Shown here piece by piece: positions 8,641 through 19,216 of a DNA stretch of 64,000 bases. The stretch is from Bacteroidota bacterium (GTDB lineage Bacteria; Bacteroidota; Bacteroidia; AKYH767-A; 2013-40CM-41-45). The translations under genes were made by a program, and so were the position numbers. The stretch covers positions 124,001 to 188,000 of the forward strand of contig JADJFC010000004.1 in assembly GCA_016708785.1 (NCBI GenBank), given 5' to 3'. Under the pieces are notes generated by a model. It saw only the letters and a program-made list of their open reading frames with translations. It ran no database searches and had not been told where the DNA came from. Position 1 is the stretch's first letter; each line of letters opens with the position of its first letter.

Positions 8641-9774
8641 TATTTTGATGTTATCATCGTTGGTGCCGGCCCGGCCGGAAGTACCTGTGCGCTTACTTTA
8701 TCAGGTCACGGACTCAAGGTTGCTGTCATCGAAAAGTCCACATTTCCAAGGGATAAGGTCTGCGGAGATGCAATCGGGAGCAGGGTCAGAAAAGTGCTTA
8801 ATCAGATCGATCCGCAATTAACAATTGAATTGGAACGGTTTGAGAAAAAGGCATATTCCCGTGGCTGGAAATTGATAACTCCTTCAAAAGAAGAGATCAA
8901 ATTGAATTTTGTGAATCATGGATATGTTTCAGCCCGCATCGATTTCGACAACTTTCTCTTTCAACTTGCGAAGAAGAAATCGGATATCTCATTTTTTGAG
9001 GATCATTATATCAAATCGGTGGAAAGAAAGGATGATCTTGTTTTATGTACTACACAGTCAGGTGAATTATTTCAAACGAAACTTATTATCGGTTGTGATG
9101 GTGCTCATAGCGTTGTGAAAAAACTTTCTTCAGATCATTTTGTTGATCACATGCATTATTCCGGTGCTGTCAGGGCATATTATAAGAACGTAAGTTCAAT
9201 TGAAAAAGATATAATAGAGATCCATCTGAGTAAAAATTTTCTTCCCGGATATTTCTGGATCTTTCCTGTGAGTGATACTATTTCAAACGTTGGTTTCGGA
9301 ATGCTTTCGTCAGATATTATCAAGAGAAAAATCGATTTAAAAAAGGCAATTAAAGAAATCATTGAAGAGGATGAAACTCTTTCTAAAAGATTTCTTGGTG
9401 CAGAACTTTTAGGTGAAATTAAAGGCTTTGGATTGCCATTAGGAGGGAAGAAAAGGAAGTTGTCAGGTGATAATTTTATGCTTTGCGGAGATGCAGCTTC
9501 ATTAATTGATCCATTAAATGGCGAAGGAATTGGAAATGCAATGTTAAGCGGATTGAAAGCAGGGGAAATTGCAATTAAAGCAGTTAAAACATCCAATTTT
9601 TCCTCCAATTTTCTTTCAGCCTATGACAATGATATCAATGCCAAACTTTTACCTGAATTAAAACAAAAATTGTTTTTCCAGAAACTCTTTAATCGACCAT
9701 GGTTGATCAACTCTTTAGTTTACATTGGTAATAGAAATAAGTTCCTTAGAGAATGGTTGGGAAAGAAGCTCTGA
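8641..9774 (+). CDS. Geranylgeranyl-reductase-family FAD oxidoreductase (start codon not found)
   Basis: FAD-dependent reductase or monooxygenase of the group that reduces isoprenoid chains or acts on quinone-like substrates. The N-terminal Rossmann motif DVIIVGAGPAGSTCA is encoded from 8647, followed by VCGDAIGSR; the second FAD segment is LCGDAASLIDPLNGEGIGNA. From the Rossmann motif it has about 376 residues. In this frame the last upstream stop is TGA at 8527, and no ATG, GTG or TTG occurs before GTG 8794, which lies behind the FAD motif and cannot be the true start. Either a rare start such as ATT is used or a base change has removed the start. The substrate cannot be told. Confidence 0.8.
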   Translation, partial: YFDVIIVGAGPAGSTCALTLSGHGLKVAVIEKSTFPRDKVCGDAIGSRVRKVLNQIDPQLTIELERFEKKAYSRGWKLITPSKEEIKLNFVNHGYVSARIDFDNFLFQLAKKKSDISFFEDHYIKSVERKDDLVLCTTQSGELFQTKLIIGCDGAHSVVKKLSSDHFVDHMHYSGAVRAYYKNVSSIEKDIIEIHLSKNFLPGYFWIFPVSDTISNVGFGMLSSDIIKRKIDLKKAIKEIIEEDETLSKRFLGAELLGEIKGFGLPLGGKKRKLSGDNFMLCGDAASLIDPLNGEGIGNAMLSGLKAGEIAIKAVKTSNFSSNFLSAYDNDINAKLLPELKQKLFFQKLFNRPWLINSLVYIGNRNKFLREWLGKKL

Positions 9775-9850
9775 CGTTTTAGGTCGTCGGTCGTGTTTTA
9801 GTACTCATCTTCAGCCTTTATATTAGATTGGAAATTTTCTTCACATTCTA

Positions 9851-9900
9851 ACCTTTGACCCTTGACCTTTGACCAATTTTGACTTCTGATTTTGACCCCT
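9851..9900. repeat. TGACCTT/TGACCCT heptad repeat
   Basis: Successive heptads of the form CTTTGAC/CCTTGAC/CTTTGAC run through this non-coding stretch between the reductase and aroC, then degenerate into TTTTGAC copies. The same heptads occur at 37152-37238 and 38491-38531. Confidence 0.8.
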
Positions 9901-9969
9901 CCCAACATAGTTAACATTGCCAAGTTGATTTTATCATAATTATGTAGTAAAGTCATCTAGGTCTTTCCT

Positions 9970-9977
9970 TACCTTCG
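9970..9977 (+). promoter_or_regulatory. Possible -7 element TACCTTCG directly before aroC
   Basis: TACCTTCG resembles TAnnTTTG and ends four bases before the aroC ATG. If used, transcription would start at or next to the start codon, giving a leaderless message. No TTG at -33 supports it. Confidence 0.3.
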
Positions 9978-9981
9978 TTAA

Positions 9982-11065
9982 ATGGCAGGAAACACATTTG
10001 GAACACTCTTCAAATTAACCACGTTTGGTGAATCTCATGGTCCGGCGATTGGTGGAATTATCGATGGCTGTCCGGCAGGATTAAAGATCGACGCTGACAT
10101 CATTTTACATGATTTAAGCAGACGTCGCCCCGGTCAGTCGATGATCACAACGCAACGCAACGAACCGGATGACTTTGAAATATTGTCGGGAATTTATCAA
10201 GGCGTCACAACCGGAAGTCCGATCGCCTTTACAATTCAAAATAAAGATCAACGACCTGATGATTATGCTGCAATGAAAACAGCCTATCGGCCATCTCATG
10301 CTGATTTTACATATGATCAGAAATATGGTCATAGAGATCATCGCGGTAGTGGAAGAGCCAGTGCCCGTGAAACAGCGGCAAGAGTTTTTGGTGGCGCTAT
10401 TGCACGTCAGTTGCTTTCGAATTCCGGTATTAAGATCGATGCTTATGTTTCTGCTGTTGGTCCCTTTAAAATGAGTGACAATTATGAACTTGTTGATTTC
10501 TCCAAAATTGAATCGAATATTGTTCGTTGTCCTGATGCCGAATTGGCCAACAAAATGATTAATTATCTGGAAGAACTTAAAAAAAAGGGTGATACTACAG
10601 GTGGTGTGATCACTTGTGTGATTAAAGATGTCCCGGCTGGTTTAGGCGAGCCTGTGTTCGATAAACTTCATGCTGATCTTGGCAAAGCAATTTTAAGTAT
10701 CAATGCCGTTCATGGATTTGAATATGGAAGTGGTTTTGCAGGTGCTGCAATGACTGGTTCTGAACATAATGATCTCTTCAAAAAACAGGGCTCAAAAATT
10801 GTCACTTCGTCAAATAATTCAGGTGGAATTCAAGGCGGAATTTCAAATGGAATGGATATATTTTTTTCGTGTTGCATTCAAGCCGGTTTCAACATTAATG
10901 ATGGAGCAGAAAACAGTGAATAAGGAGGGGCAAAACATCGAATTGAAAGCTGAAGGTCGTCATGACCCATGCGTTGTGCCACGAGCAGTTCCAATAGTAG
11001 AAGCAATGTCTGCGTTAACGTTGGCAGATCATTTGTTGAGAAACAGAAATAGTAAGCTTGTTTAA
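9982..11065 (+). CDS. aroC: Chorismate synthase (frame broken once)
   Basis: Converts 5-enolpyruvylshikimate-3-phosphate to chorismate with reduced FMN, the last common step of aromatic amino acid synthesis. Seen are the N-terminal GNTFGTLFKLTTFGESHGPA signature, RRRPGQS, the mid-protein GHRDHRGSGRASARETAARV motif, and the C-terminal RHDPCVVPRAVPIVEAM. The frame breaks in the T7 run at 10861-10867. Removing one T joins NGMDIFF to RVAFKPVSTL and gives about 360 residues, the normal length. The aroE gene of the same pathway is at 23465-24226, not in the same operon. Confidence 0.95.
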
Positions 11066-11103
11066 CTGATTAAAAATAATTCTAATAAATAATTTCCAAT
11101 ACA

Positions 11104-13767
11104 ATGAAAAAACTATTCAAATGGGCAGCAATAACAATTCTTGTTCTACTTGTTGTTCTTATCTCCCTTCCTTTTATTTTCAAAGATAAAATTGTAGCGA
11201 AGGTTAAAGAAGAAACTAATAAAAACATCAATGCAAAAGTAGATTTCGGAGATTTCGATTTGTCACTGATCAGAAGTTTTCCGAATTTCTCACTGAGAGT
11301 AAATAACCTCTCCGTAATTAATATTGCACCTTTTGAAGGGGATACGTTGATCTATGCAAAGCAACTGGACCTGACGATTGACATTATGAGTGTGATCAAA
11401 GGAACAGAGATCAGTATCAAAAAGGTCGGAGTTGAATCACCTATTATGTACTTTCTTGTTAATGCTCAAGGAAAGGCTAATTGGGATATTGCAAAACCTT
11501 CTGCTGAACCTGCCGGAGCTGAAAAGCCATCCACTTTCAAAGCTTCGCTGCAGAAATATTCAATTTCAAATGGCTTGATTGTTTATAATGATAAAACAAT
11601 GCCATTCTTTTTGAAGCTCGACAAAGTGAATCATACCGGTAGCGGAGATTTTACTCAGGATCTGTTCACATTAAAAACAAAGACAGATGTTGGGTCGACT
11701 GATCTTGCTTATGGTGGCGTAAAAGTATATCAATAAGGCAAAAGCGAATATCGCATCAGAAATTGACATGAACATGCAAATGATGCGCTTCACATTTAAG
11801 GATACAAAGATTCAGCTGAACGAATTGATAATTGATTACTCAGGATGGGTGATGATGCCTGATACAAACATTGACATGGATATGAAATTTGCAGCGGCAC
11901 AAACGGATTTCAAGAATTTCATTTCTATGATCCCTGCTGTTTATTCTTCTGATTTCAAAGATCTGAAATCTTCCGGAAAAATTGCTTTGGGTGGATTCAT
12001 TAAAGGACGCTACAATGGTGGTTCAATGCCGGGCTTTGGTTTGGACCTGAAGATCGATAATGGAATGTTCAAATATCCTTCATTACCTTCTTCTGTCAAT
12101 AATGTAAATGTTGATCTGTCAATTCAGAATCCTGACGGAGTACCTGATCATACAGCTATCAATCTTAAGAAAATGCACATTGAAATGAATAATGATCCAT
12201 TCGATGCGCGACTTTCATTAACATCGCCAATCAGCGATCCAAACATCGATGCATTTATGAAAGGTAAAATTGATCTTTCAGGAATTCAAAAACTTGTCCC
12301 GCTAGAAAAGGGAACTACTCTTAGCGGAATCATTACTGCAGATGTTTCTATTAAGGGAAGGATGTCGGCAGCAGAACAAAAGAATTTCGATAAATTTTCG
12401 GCAGCAGGAAATTTTGCAATCGCTAATATGAATTATGGAAGTGCAGAAATGAAGCAGCCTGTATTGATCAGTATGTTGAAACTTGCATTTAATCCGGCAA
12501 AAGTTTCTTTGGAAGCGTTTAACGCAAAAGTTGGTAAAAGTGATTTTAATGCAACAGGTTCCTTAGAGAACTTCCTTGCTTATGCATTGAAAAATGAAAC
12601 AATTGTTGGGTCAATTAATTTAAAATCATCACAGATCGACCTGAACGAATTTATGTCCGGTGAAACAACCGCTTCCGGTACAACAGATACTTCTTCAATG
12701 GCAGTTCTTGACATTCCGCAGAATATTAATTTCACAATGAGTGCAGGAATAGGTAAATTGTTATATCAAAACCTTACCATCTCCAATGTTGTTGGTAAAT
12801 TGGTTGTAAAGGATAAAGCAATTTCAATGCAAGATGTATTTATGCAATTGATGGGTGGTAGCATGAAAATGTCAGGTAATTACTCAAGTGCTATACTTAA
12901 TAAACCTACATTCGATTTCGGATTGGATGTGAAGGATTTTGATATTGCACAAACTTCTAAGTCGTTTGTAACAGTGGAAAAACTTGCACCAATTACTAAA
13001 AATTGTTCCGGTAAATTCTCAACCAATATGACTGTAAAAGGTGCTCTTGATTCTAAGATGTCGCCTGTCATGAATTCTCTTACAGGTGCAGGAAAACTCT
13101 CTACATCAGTTGTGACGATTGAAAATTTCCCGGCATTTGTAAAAATAGCTGATGCATTGAAATTGTCGTCATGGAAAAAATTAACTGTACCACCTGTCAA
13201 TCCTTCATTCAAATTTGCAAATGGACGTGTCTATGTTGATCCGTTTGATATTAAGATCAACGATATCAAATCAACCGTTGCAGGTTCAAATGGTTTTGAT
13301 CAAACGATCGACTACACAATGGCATCACAGATACCTCGTGCAGCTTTAGGAAGTGCTGCAAATAGTGTCATTTCAGGATTGATTGCTTCAGCAAATTCCA
13401 AAGGTGCGAACGTCAGCGTTGGCGATATGATCCCTGTTAACATAACAATTACCGGTACAGTTGATGCTCCAAAAATTGGAACTGACCTGGGAAAAGCCGA
13501 GCTAATGCAATGAACGACTTGAAAGCGAAAGCAAACGAAGAATTCAATAAACAAAAAGCTGAACTGGAAGCGAAAGCAAATGCAGAAGCAGAGCGATTGA
13601 AAAAAGAAGGCGAAGCAAAAATAAATGAGCAAAAAGCTAAGGCAGAAGCAGAGGCAAATCGATTGAAAAAAGAAGCTGAAGCAAAGGCAAAAGCATATTC
13701 TGATAGTTTGAAAAAAGCTGCAGATAAAAAAGCTAAAGAAGAGCTAAAGAATCTCTTTAAAAAGTAA
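11104..13767 (+). CDS. AsmA-family envelope protein with charged helical tail (frame broken twice)
   Basis: AsmA-family proteins span the periplasm from an N-terminal membrane anchor and are linked to outer-membrane lipid transport or biogenesis. The N-terminus MKKLFKWAAITILVLLVVLI is one membrane segment, followed by the typical SLIRSFPNFSLRVNNLSV. The body carries repeated beta-strand segments, with DUF490/AsmA-like VGKSDFNATGSLENFL and SVKVSLEAF-type strands. The frame breaks near 11733 (VKYINKAKANIASEID restored) and near 13500, after which the sequence continues as a roughly 85-residue tail of Lys/Glu/Ala repeats (EAERLKKEGEAK, EANRLKKEAEAK) ending NLFKK. With both repairs it has about 887 residues. 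Confidence 0.8.
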
Positions 13768-13782
13768 TTTAAATTCTCTGTT

Positions 13783-15702
13783 GTGAAGCAAAAATTTATC
13801 GTTGCCTTACTATGTGTTTGTAGTAGTTTAAATGTTTATTCTCAGGAATTGCATTGTTCAACTTCAGAAGATAAAAAGGCCGTCAAATATTTCGACGAAG
13901 CAAAAGCAGCCTTCAAAAGCCGTAAGTATGAAGATGCTAAAAATGCAGTCGGAAAGGCAATTGATGCTGATCCTGAATATGGGGATGCTTATCTTCTGCA
14001 GGCTGAAATTGCATTAAAGAAGAAAGATGAAAATCTTATGCTCGATAGCTATAAAAAAGTTATTGAAATTTGTCCGGATGCAGATCCGGAATCCTATTTT
14101 CAACTTGGATGGTTTTATTATGATACAAAAAAATGGAAAGAGTCAGAAACGTATTTGAAAAAATTCCTTGCCTTCGATCGTATCAATGAAGATCATGGCT
14201 CAAAAGCTGAACTGATGCTTTTACGTGCCGGACTTTATGCTCATCCGGTTCAATTCAATCCGGTGCCTGTTAAGGATATTTCTTCTCCTGATCCGGAATA
14301 TCTGCCTTATATAAGTCCTGACAATGAATTAGCTTTCTTCACTCGTCGATATGAGATGAAAGATAAAAATATGCTCACCCCTACAAGCGCAGAAAAGTTC
14401 ATGATCGCCAGATTACAACCGAACGGTACCTATGATAGGGGAAAACCTATGGATGATCCTTTCAATCGTTCTACGAGCAACAATGAAGGCGGCGCAACAA
14501 TTACCATCGATAACAAACATCTATTCTTTACCGTGAATACAAAAGGCAATTTCGATATATGCACTTCTGATTTTGTTGACGGAAAATGGACGGAGATCAC
14601 AAACCTAGGTCCGAATGTAAATGATCCTAAACAGTGGGATAGTCAACCTTCAGTTTCTTCCGATGGTAAGATCCTTTATTTTGCTTCAGCCCGTGATTCT
14701 CTTTCCAGAATCGATATTTACAAGACTACAAAAGACGACTCCGGAAACTGGAAAAAGGCAGTTAAACTTTCATCAAAAATCAATACAAATGGAAACGACA
14801 AGTCGCCTTTCATTCATAGTGACAGTCGTACGTTGTATTTTTCATCTGATAGTCTCCCTGGACTTGGCGGCTATGATATCTTTAAATGTCAGATGGACGA
14901 GAATGGGAATTGGGGAAAACCGGTGAATTTAGGATATCCAATTAATACCGATGCCGATGAAGTTAGTTTTTTTGTAAGCACAAATGGCCGAACCGGCTTC
15001 TTTGCAAGTAATAAACTGAATAATGGTGCCGGTGCTTTCGATATTTATTCTTTTGATTTATATACAGAAGCCCGACCTGATCAGGTTTATTTTCAGAAAG
15101 GAGATATGAATGGAAAGGAAAATGAAGAAGTTATTAATGCAACTATTGAAGTAAAAGATGCAGTAACAAAAAAACTAACAAAGATTGATGTTGATTCAGT
15201 AACAGGTGAATATGCTTTCATTGTGAATTTCCAAAATGATCTTTTAATTAGTGTGAAGAAAGAAGGATATGCTTTTGAATCAGATTATATTCATTCACTT
15301 GATAGCGAGAACTTGAAAGTGAAAAATGTTGATATTGAACTTAAGAAACTCGAAGTTGGAGGACAGTATACATTACACGATATACTTTTTGCAACAAATA
15401 GCTATGAATTGAATGACACGATAAAAACTGTACTTGACGAATTCGCTGACTATTTAAAAAGCAATCAGAAGTTGCAGGTTGCACTGCATGGTCATACCGA
15501 TAATATTGGAAATCCATCCGACAATTTAGTGTTATCAAATAACAGAGCAAAAGCGGTTTTAGATTATCTTGCATCTAATGGTATAGAAAAATCCAGAATG
15601 AGTTTCAAAGGATTCGGTGAGACAAAACCAATCGCATCTAATTCCACGGAAGTAGGTAGAGCGAAAAATAGGAGGACGGTGTTTGTGGTGAATAGCAAGT
15701 AG
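13783..15702 (+). CDS. PorE-like OmpA-family protein: TPR, PD40 propeller, OmpA domain
   Basis: A 639-residue envelope protein starting at GTG 13783, 15 bases after the AsmA gene. Order of parts: signal peptide (about 1-21), TPR-like helices (about 28-115, KYFDEAKAAFKSRKYEDAKNA), PD40/WD40-like beta-propeller repeats (about 160-430, with SSDGKILYFAS and LYFSSDSLPGLGGYDIF), a short carboxypeptidase-regulatory-like domain (about 445-520), and an OmpA C-terminal peptidoglycan-binding domain (about 530-639, GHTDNIGNPSDNLVLSNNRA). This order is that of PorE, which ties the type IX secretion machine to peptidoglycan, but several Bacteroidota paralogs share it. No por or gld genes are adjacent, so the exact role is open. 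Confidence 0.85.
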   Translation: MKQKFIVALLCVCSSLNVYSQELHCSTSEDKKAVKYFDEAKAAFKSRKYEDAKNAVGKAIDADPEYGDAYLLQAEIALKKKDENLMLDSYKKVIEICPDADPESYFQLGWFYYDTKKWKESETYLKKFLAFDRINEDHGSKAELMLLRAGLYAHPVQFNPVPVKDISSPDPEYLPYISPDNELAFFTRRYEMKDKNMLTPTSAEKFMIARLQPNGTYDRGKPMDDPFNRSTSNNEGGATITIDNKHLFFTVNTKGNFDICTSDFVDGKWTEITNLGPNVNDPKQWDSQPSVSSDGKILYFASARDSLSRIDIYKTTKDDSGNWKKAVKLSSKINTNGNDKSPFIHSDSRTLYFSSDSLPGLGGYDIFKCQMDENGNWGKPVNLGYPINTDADEVSFFVSTNGRTGFFASNKLNNGAGAFDIYSFDLYTEARPDQVYFQKGDMNGKENEEVINATIEVKDAVTKKLTKIDVDSVTGEYAFIVNFQNDLLISVKKEGYAFESDYIHSLDSENLKVKNVDIELKKLEVGGQYTLHDILFATNSYELNDTIKTVLDEFADYLKSNQKLQVALHGHTDNIGNPSDNLVLSNNRAKAVLDYLASNGIEKSRMSFKGFGETKPIASNSTEVGRAKNRRTVFVVNSK

Positions 15703-15727
15703 ACTTCAATAAACAATATTCCATCAA

Positions 15728-15764
15728 CCTGAAATTTAAACCTGAAATTTAAACCTGAAATTTA
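15728..15764. repeat. 13-bp tandem repeat CCTGAAATTTAAA, nearly three copies
   Basis: Copies at 15728-15740 and 15741-15753 are identical; the third (15754-15764) diverges after CCTGAAATTTA. The block fills the short gap between the OmpA-family gene and the DUF4139 gene. Confidence 0.85.
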
Positions 15765-15808
15765 TTTTGGCCCCATATTTGCCAAGCAACCGAAAAAATC
15801 TCAATTTC

Positions 15809-17416
15809 ATGAAAAATCTAACCTTAATCGTGCTGATACTTTGGTCAGCAAGCGCATTTTCGGACAATCAACGAATCTCGTTGAACTCTGACGTAAACGG
15901 TGTAAAAGTCTTTCTATCCGGAGCACAAGTAATAAGAACAGCAAAAGGATCTGTTGATGCCGGGAGTAATGAAGTGGCAATCGAAGGACTTTCGTCGCAA
16001 GTAACTCCAAGTTCAATAATAGTTTCAGGAACTGGCGATGCAATGATTATGGGAGTAAGTTATACATTGGATTACTTAAAAGACAAAAAAAAGAGTCCTG
16101 AGTTGACAAGATTGGAAGATTCATTAGAAAGTTTGAAATCTATTTTAGTTCGACACAATATGAATGAAAGTGTCTACAACGATGAACTTCAATTGTTGAA
16201 TGCAAATAAAAACACTAGTGGTAGCAATGTGGGTGTGAATGCTGAAAATTTGAAAAAGGTTGCAGACTTTTACCGTCAACGTTCGATTGAACTTAAAACG
16301 AAGTTGATAGAAATTTCTGAAGTGAAAGTAAAGCTTAACGAGAAGATTGGAAAAGTGACTGCTCAGATCAATGAATTGAATGAGAAATTGGACAGACCAA
16401 CTGGTACTATTTTAGTAACGATTGAAGCAAAGCAGCGCACAAATATTACTCTCAATGTTTCCTATTACGTTCCGGCTGCTTCCTGGACTCCACTTTATGA
16501 ATTGCACGGTAAAGATGTGAAAAGTCCGGTTGAGCTGATCTATAAAGCATCAGTTCGTCAGTCATCAGGAGAAAATTGGAGCAAAGTTCCTTTCACACTT
16601 TCAACAGGAAATCCCCAGTTAAATAATACAAAACCTAATCTGGTTCCTTGGTTTGTCGATTTCGTACAGATTTATCAAATGGAAGGACTAAGAGGTGCTC
16701 GTGCTGAACCTGCTCCAATGATGAAAAGCAATGTTCAAAATGATTTCTCACTTTCGACAGCTGATGCACAAATGGAAGAAATCCAAGTTGTCCAAAGTGA
16801 AACAGCAGTATCTGTCGAATTTGAGATCAAACAAAATTACTCTGTGAATACAGATGGTAAAGATGTGATCATGACAATTGAGAAGCATGATCTTCCTTCA
16901 CAATTTGCATATTATGCAGCGCCAAGAATTGACAGAACAGCGTACTTGATGGCCTCAATTTCCGGATGGGAACAGTTGAATTTACTTCCCGGAAAAGCGA
17001 ATATTTATTTTGAGAACAGCTACGTCGGTGAATCATTTATTAATCCAACATCAACAGCAGATACACTTCGTTTATCAATGGGACGAGACGCAAGAATTGT
17101 AATCAAACGTACGAAAGTTAAAGATCTGAGTAGTGTAAAATTCCTTGGAAGCAATACAATCAAGAACTACACATTTGATATTTCTGTTAAAAACAATCGT
17201 GGTGAAGTTATAGATCTCATACTTGAAGATCAAGTGCCGGTCACAAGAAATGAATCTATCAAAATTTCAATAGATGAAACTTCCGGTGCTGAATTCAATA
17301 CTGAAACCGGCATGCTCAAATGGAGACTCAAATTGAATAGTGCAGAAAATAAAAAATTACGATTGGTCTATTCTGTTAAATATCCAAAAGATCAGAACGT
17401 CAGTGGACTTGAATAA
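15809..17416 (+). CDS. MuiA-family protein (DUF4140/DUF4139)
   Basis: A 535-residue exported protein of the mucoidy-inhibitor-A family, whose biochemical role is not known. The chosen ATG gives the signal peptide MKNLTLIVLILWSASAFS. The open frame extends 14 codons further upstream, but that would place residues ahead of a good signal peptide. The N-terminal DUF4140 part shows VKVFLSGAQVIRTAKGSV, a central coiled-coil covers about residues 100-210, and the C-terminal DUF4139 part shows SYYVPAASWTPLYELHGK and ends LRLVYSVKYPKDQNVSGL, the usual end. A terminator follows. Confidence 0.85.
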   Translation: MKNLTLIVLILWSASAFSDNQRISLNSDVNGVKVFLSGAQVIRTAKGSVDAGSNEVAIEGLSSQVTPSSIIVSGTGDAMIMGVSYTLDYLKDKKKSPELTRLEDSLESLKSILVRHNMNESVYNDELQLLNANKNTSGSNVGVNAENLKKVADFYRQRSIELKTKLIEISEVKVKLNEKIGKVTAQINELNEKLDRPTGTILVTIEAKQRTNITLNVSYYVPAASWTPLYELHGKDVKSPVELIYKASVRQSSGENWSKVPFTLSTGNPQLNNTKPNLVPWFVDFVQIYQMEGLRGARAEPAPMMKSNVQNDFSLSTADAQMEEIQVVQSETAVSVEFEIKQNYSVNTDGKDVIMTIEKHDLPSQFAYYAAPRIDRTAYLMASISGWEQLNLLPGKANIYFENSYVGESFINPTSTADTLRLSMGRDARIVIKRTKVKDLSSVKFLGSNTIKNYTFDISVKNNRGEVIDLILEDQVPVTRNESIKISIDETSGAEFNTETGMLKWRLKLNSAENKKLRLVYSVKYPKDQNVSGLE

Positions 17417-17425
17417 TTAAACTTT

Positions 17426-17444
17426 ATTCGTGCATCCGTGGCTA
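17426..17444. repeat. Single unit of the CACGAAT/ATTCGTG repeat family
   Basis: TATTCGTGCATCCGTGGCT is a degenerate copy of the unit that forms the hairpins at 3102-3222 and 30758-30870. It is immediately followed by a terminator. Confidence 0.5.
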
Positions 17445-17446
17445 AT

Positions 17447-17480
17447 AAAGGGCCGTTCCTTGTGGGAATGGCCCTTTTTT
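17447..17480 (+). terminator. Rho-independent terminator after the MuiA-family gene
   Basis: AAAGGGCCGTTCC (17447-17459) pairs with GGGAATGGCCCTTT (17464-17477), with one G-T pair and a short loop, followed by a T-run. Confidence 0.9.
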
Positions 17481-17536
17481 ATGGGAAAGATTTAACTTGT
17501 TCTGTACCTGCTTTTTGCTTTTTTTTGTATTATACC

Positions 17537-19209
17537 ATGAAATCCTTGTTTAGCCGTAAATGCGGTCTTTTAATAGCTTTAGTCTTCTTTCTGGGTGAAA
17601 TTGTTCATTCATTCGGACAGTGTTCAGCGGTTGTCAATACTTTTCCCTATCAGGAAAGTTTCGAATCCGGTACAGGTAATTGGACTAGCGGTGGAACAAA
17701 TAATGACTGGGTATGGGGAAGTCCAACAAAAGCAGTGATTAGTGGCGCCGGTGCCGGAACGAAATGTTGGATAGCAGGAGGCTCATCAAATTCATTCTAC
17801 AATTTTGGCGAACGCTCCTGGGTGCAAAGTCCTTGCTTTGATTTTACCAATGTCGATAAGCCATATTTATCATTTCTTGTTTTTTGGGATACGGAATGGC
17901 GTTATGACGGGACAAATATCCAATACTCTTTAAATGGAGGAACTTCATGGTATACTATTGGTTCTGCCAATGAGCCACTCGGATGTAATAATGAGAACTG
18001 GTACAATAGTTCAGGAATAACCAATCTGAACGGATTGGCAAATTCTACATCCGGATGGTCAGGAAACACTCAGGTTACCAGTGGAAGTTGTCAGGGTGGA
18101 AATGGATTAGGAACATGGGTTCGTGCCAGTCATTGTGTTCCGCAAGCTGCTAATCAGCCTCAGGTAATTTTCAGATTTACTTTCGGAAGTGGAACCACAT
18201 GTAACGATTACGATGGTTTTGCTTTCGATGATTTTTATATTGGAAGTCCGTCAGTAACATCTGCCGATTTCACATTTAGTTGCACCGAAATTCTACATTA
18301 AGTTTCACCACTTCATCATCGAATTGTTTGGATACCTATCAGTGGGACTTTGGTGACCCTTCATCTTCTTCTAATACATCAACGTCGCAGTCCGATAGTC
18401 ATCTGTTTTCTTCTTTTGGGAACTTCAATGTTACACTTACTACAAGTGGACAATGTTCAGCTGATACAACCATTACCAAACAAGTTGGAATTTTAGATGC
18501 AACGATGATTGCCACTGATGTTACTTGCCAGGGTGATTCTGATGGTAGTCTTTCATTGGTGGTTTTAGGATCCGGGCCATTGACAACAATTCAATGGAAT
18601 ACAATTCCTGCTCAAGCAACTCCACGTATAAGTAACTTGTCCATTGGGGAGTATACTGCTGTAATAAGTGATCCTGTTTCATGTGGTTTGACATTGTTTT
18701 CAGCTGTTGTTGAAGGACCAGACTCGAGGCCTACAGTTGATTTAGGAAATGATCTTAAGATTTGTCCTGGCTCTGCAATTCCTTTGGTAGTAAGAAATTA
18801 TTCAAGCTATCTATGGCAAGATGGTTCTACCGATTCTACTTTTGTTGTTGAGAAAGCCGGCGAAGTTATTTTAAATGTTACCAATTATAAAGGATGTGAA
18901 ACGGTGGATTCTTTACTTGTTACTGAAGATTGTTTGGACGATCTTTTATTTCCAAATGCTTTTACGCCAAATCAAGATGGGATCAATGAGTTATTTACCG
19001 GTATAGGATCCATTCCTGAAAAATACTCGTTGAGAATTTATAATCGGTGGGGTGAATTAATTTTTGAATCGGATAATTATTTAATAGGGTGGGATGGAAA
19101 ATATAAAGGCCATTATGCTCATGATGGAGTTTATGTTTATCAGGCAAATTTTACAGTATCAAATAATACTGAAATTGAGAAAACAGGAAGAGTATCTTTG
19201 ATTCGTTAA
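17537..19209 (+). CDS. Secreted PKD protein with gliding-motility C-terminal sorting domain (frame broken once)
   Basis: A protein of about 557 residues predicted to be exported by the type IX system. The ATG at 17537 gives a signal peptide (MKSLFSRKCGLLIALVFFL...). The first half is a beta-sandwich region with ESFESGTGNWTSGG and FAFDDFYIGSP, resembling MAM or adhesion-type jelly-roll domains. Then come a PKD domain (YQWDFGDPSSSS) and a second immunoglobulin-like region. The C-terminus, FPNAFTPNQDGINELF...YNRWGELIFESD, is the type B (CHU_C) sorting domain. The frame breaks at about 18283-18290, joining FTFSC to NSTLSFTTSSSN. The ligand is unknown; a cell-surface adhesin is an inference. Confidence 0.8.
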
Positions 19210-19216
19210 AATAATT

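Noticed and set aside
9851..9900. Possible CRISPR array at the TGACCTT heptads
   Set aside because: Units are 7 bases with no spacers, and no cas genes are present.
11738..11768. Separate second AsmA gene starting at ATG 11768
   Set aside because: The sequence before the ATG (NKAKANIASEID) continues the AsmA fold in frame, and no promoter or start context is present; a shift is the simpler reading.
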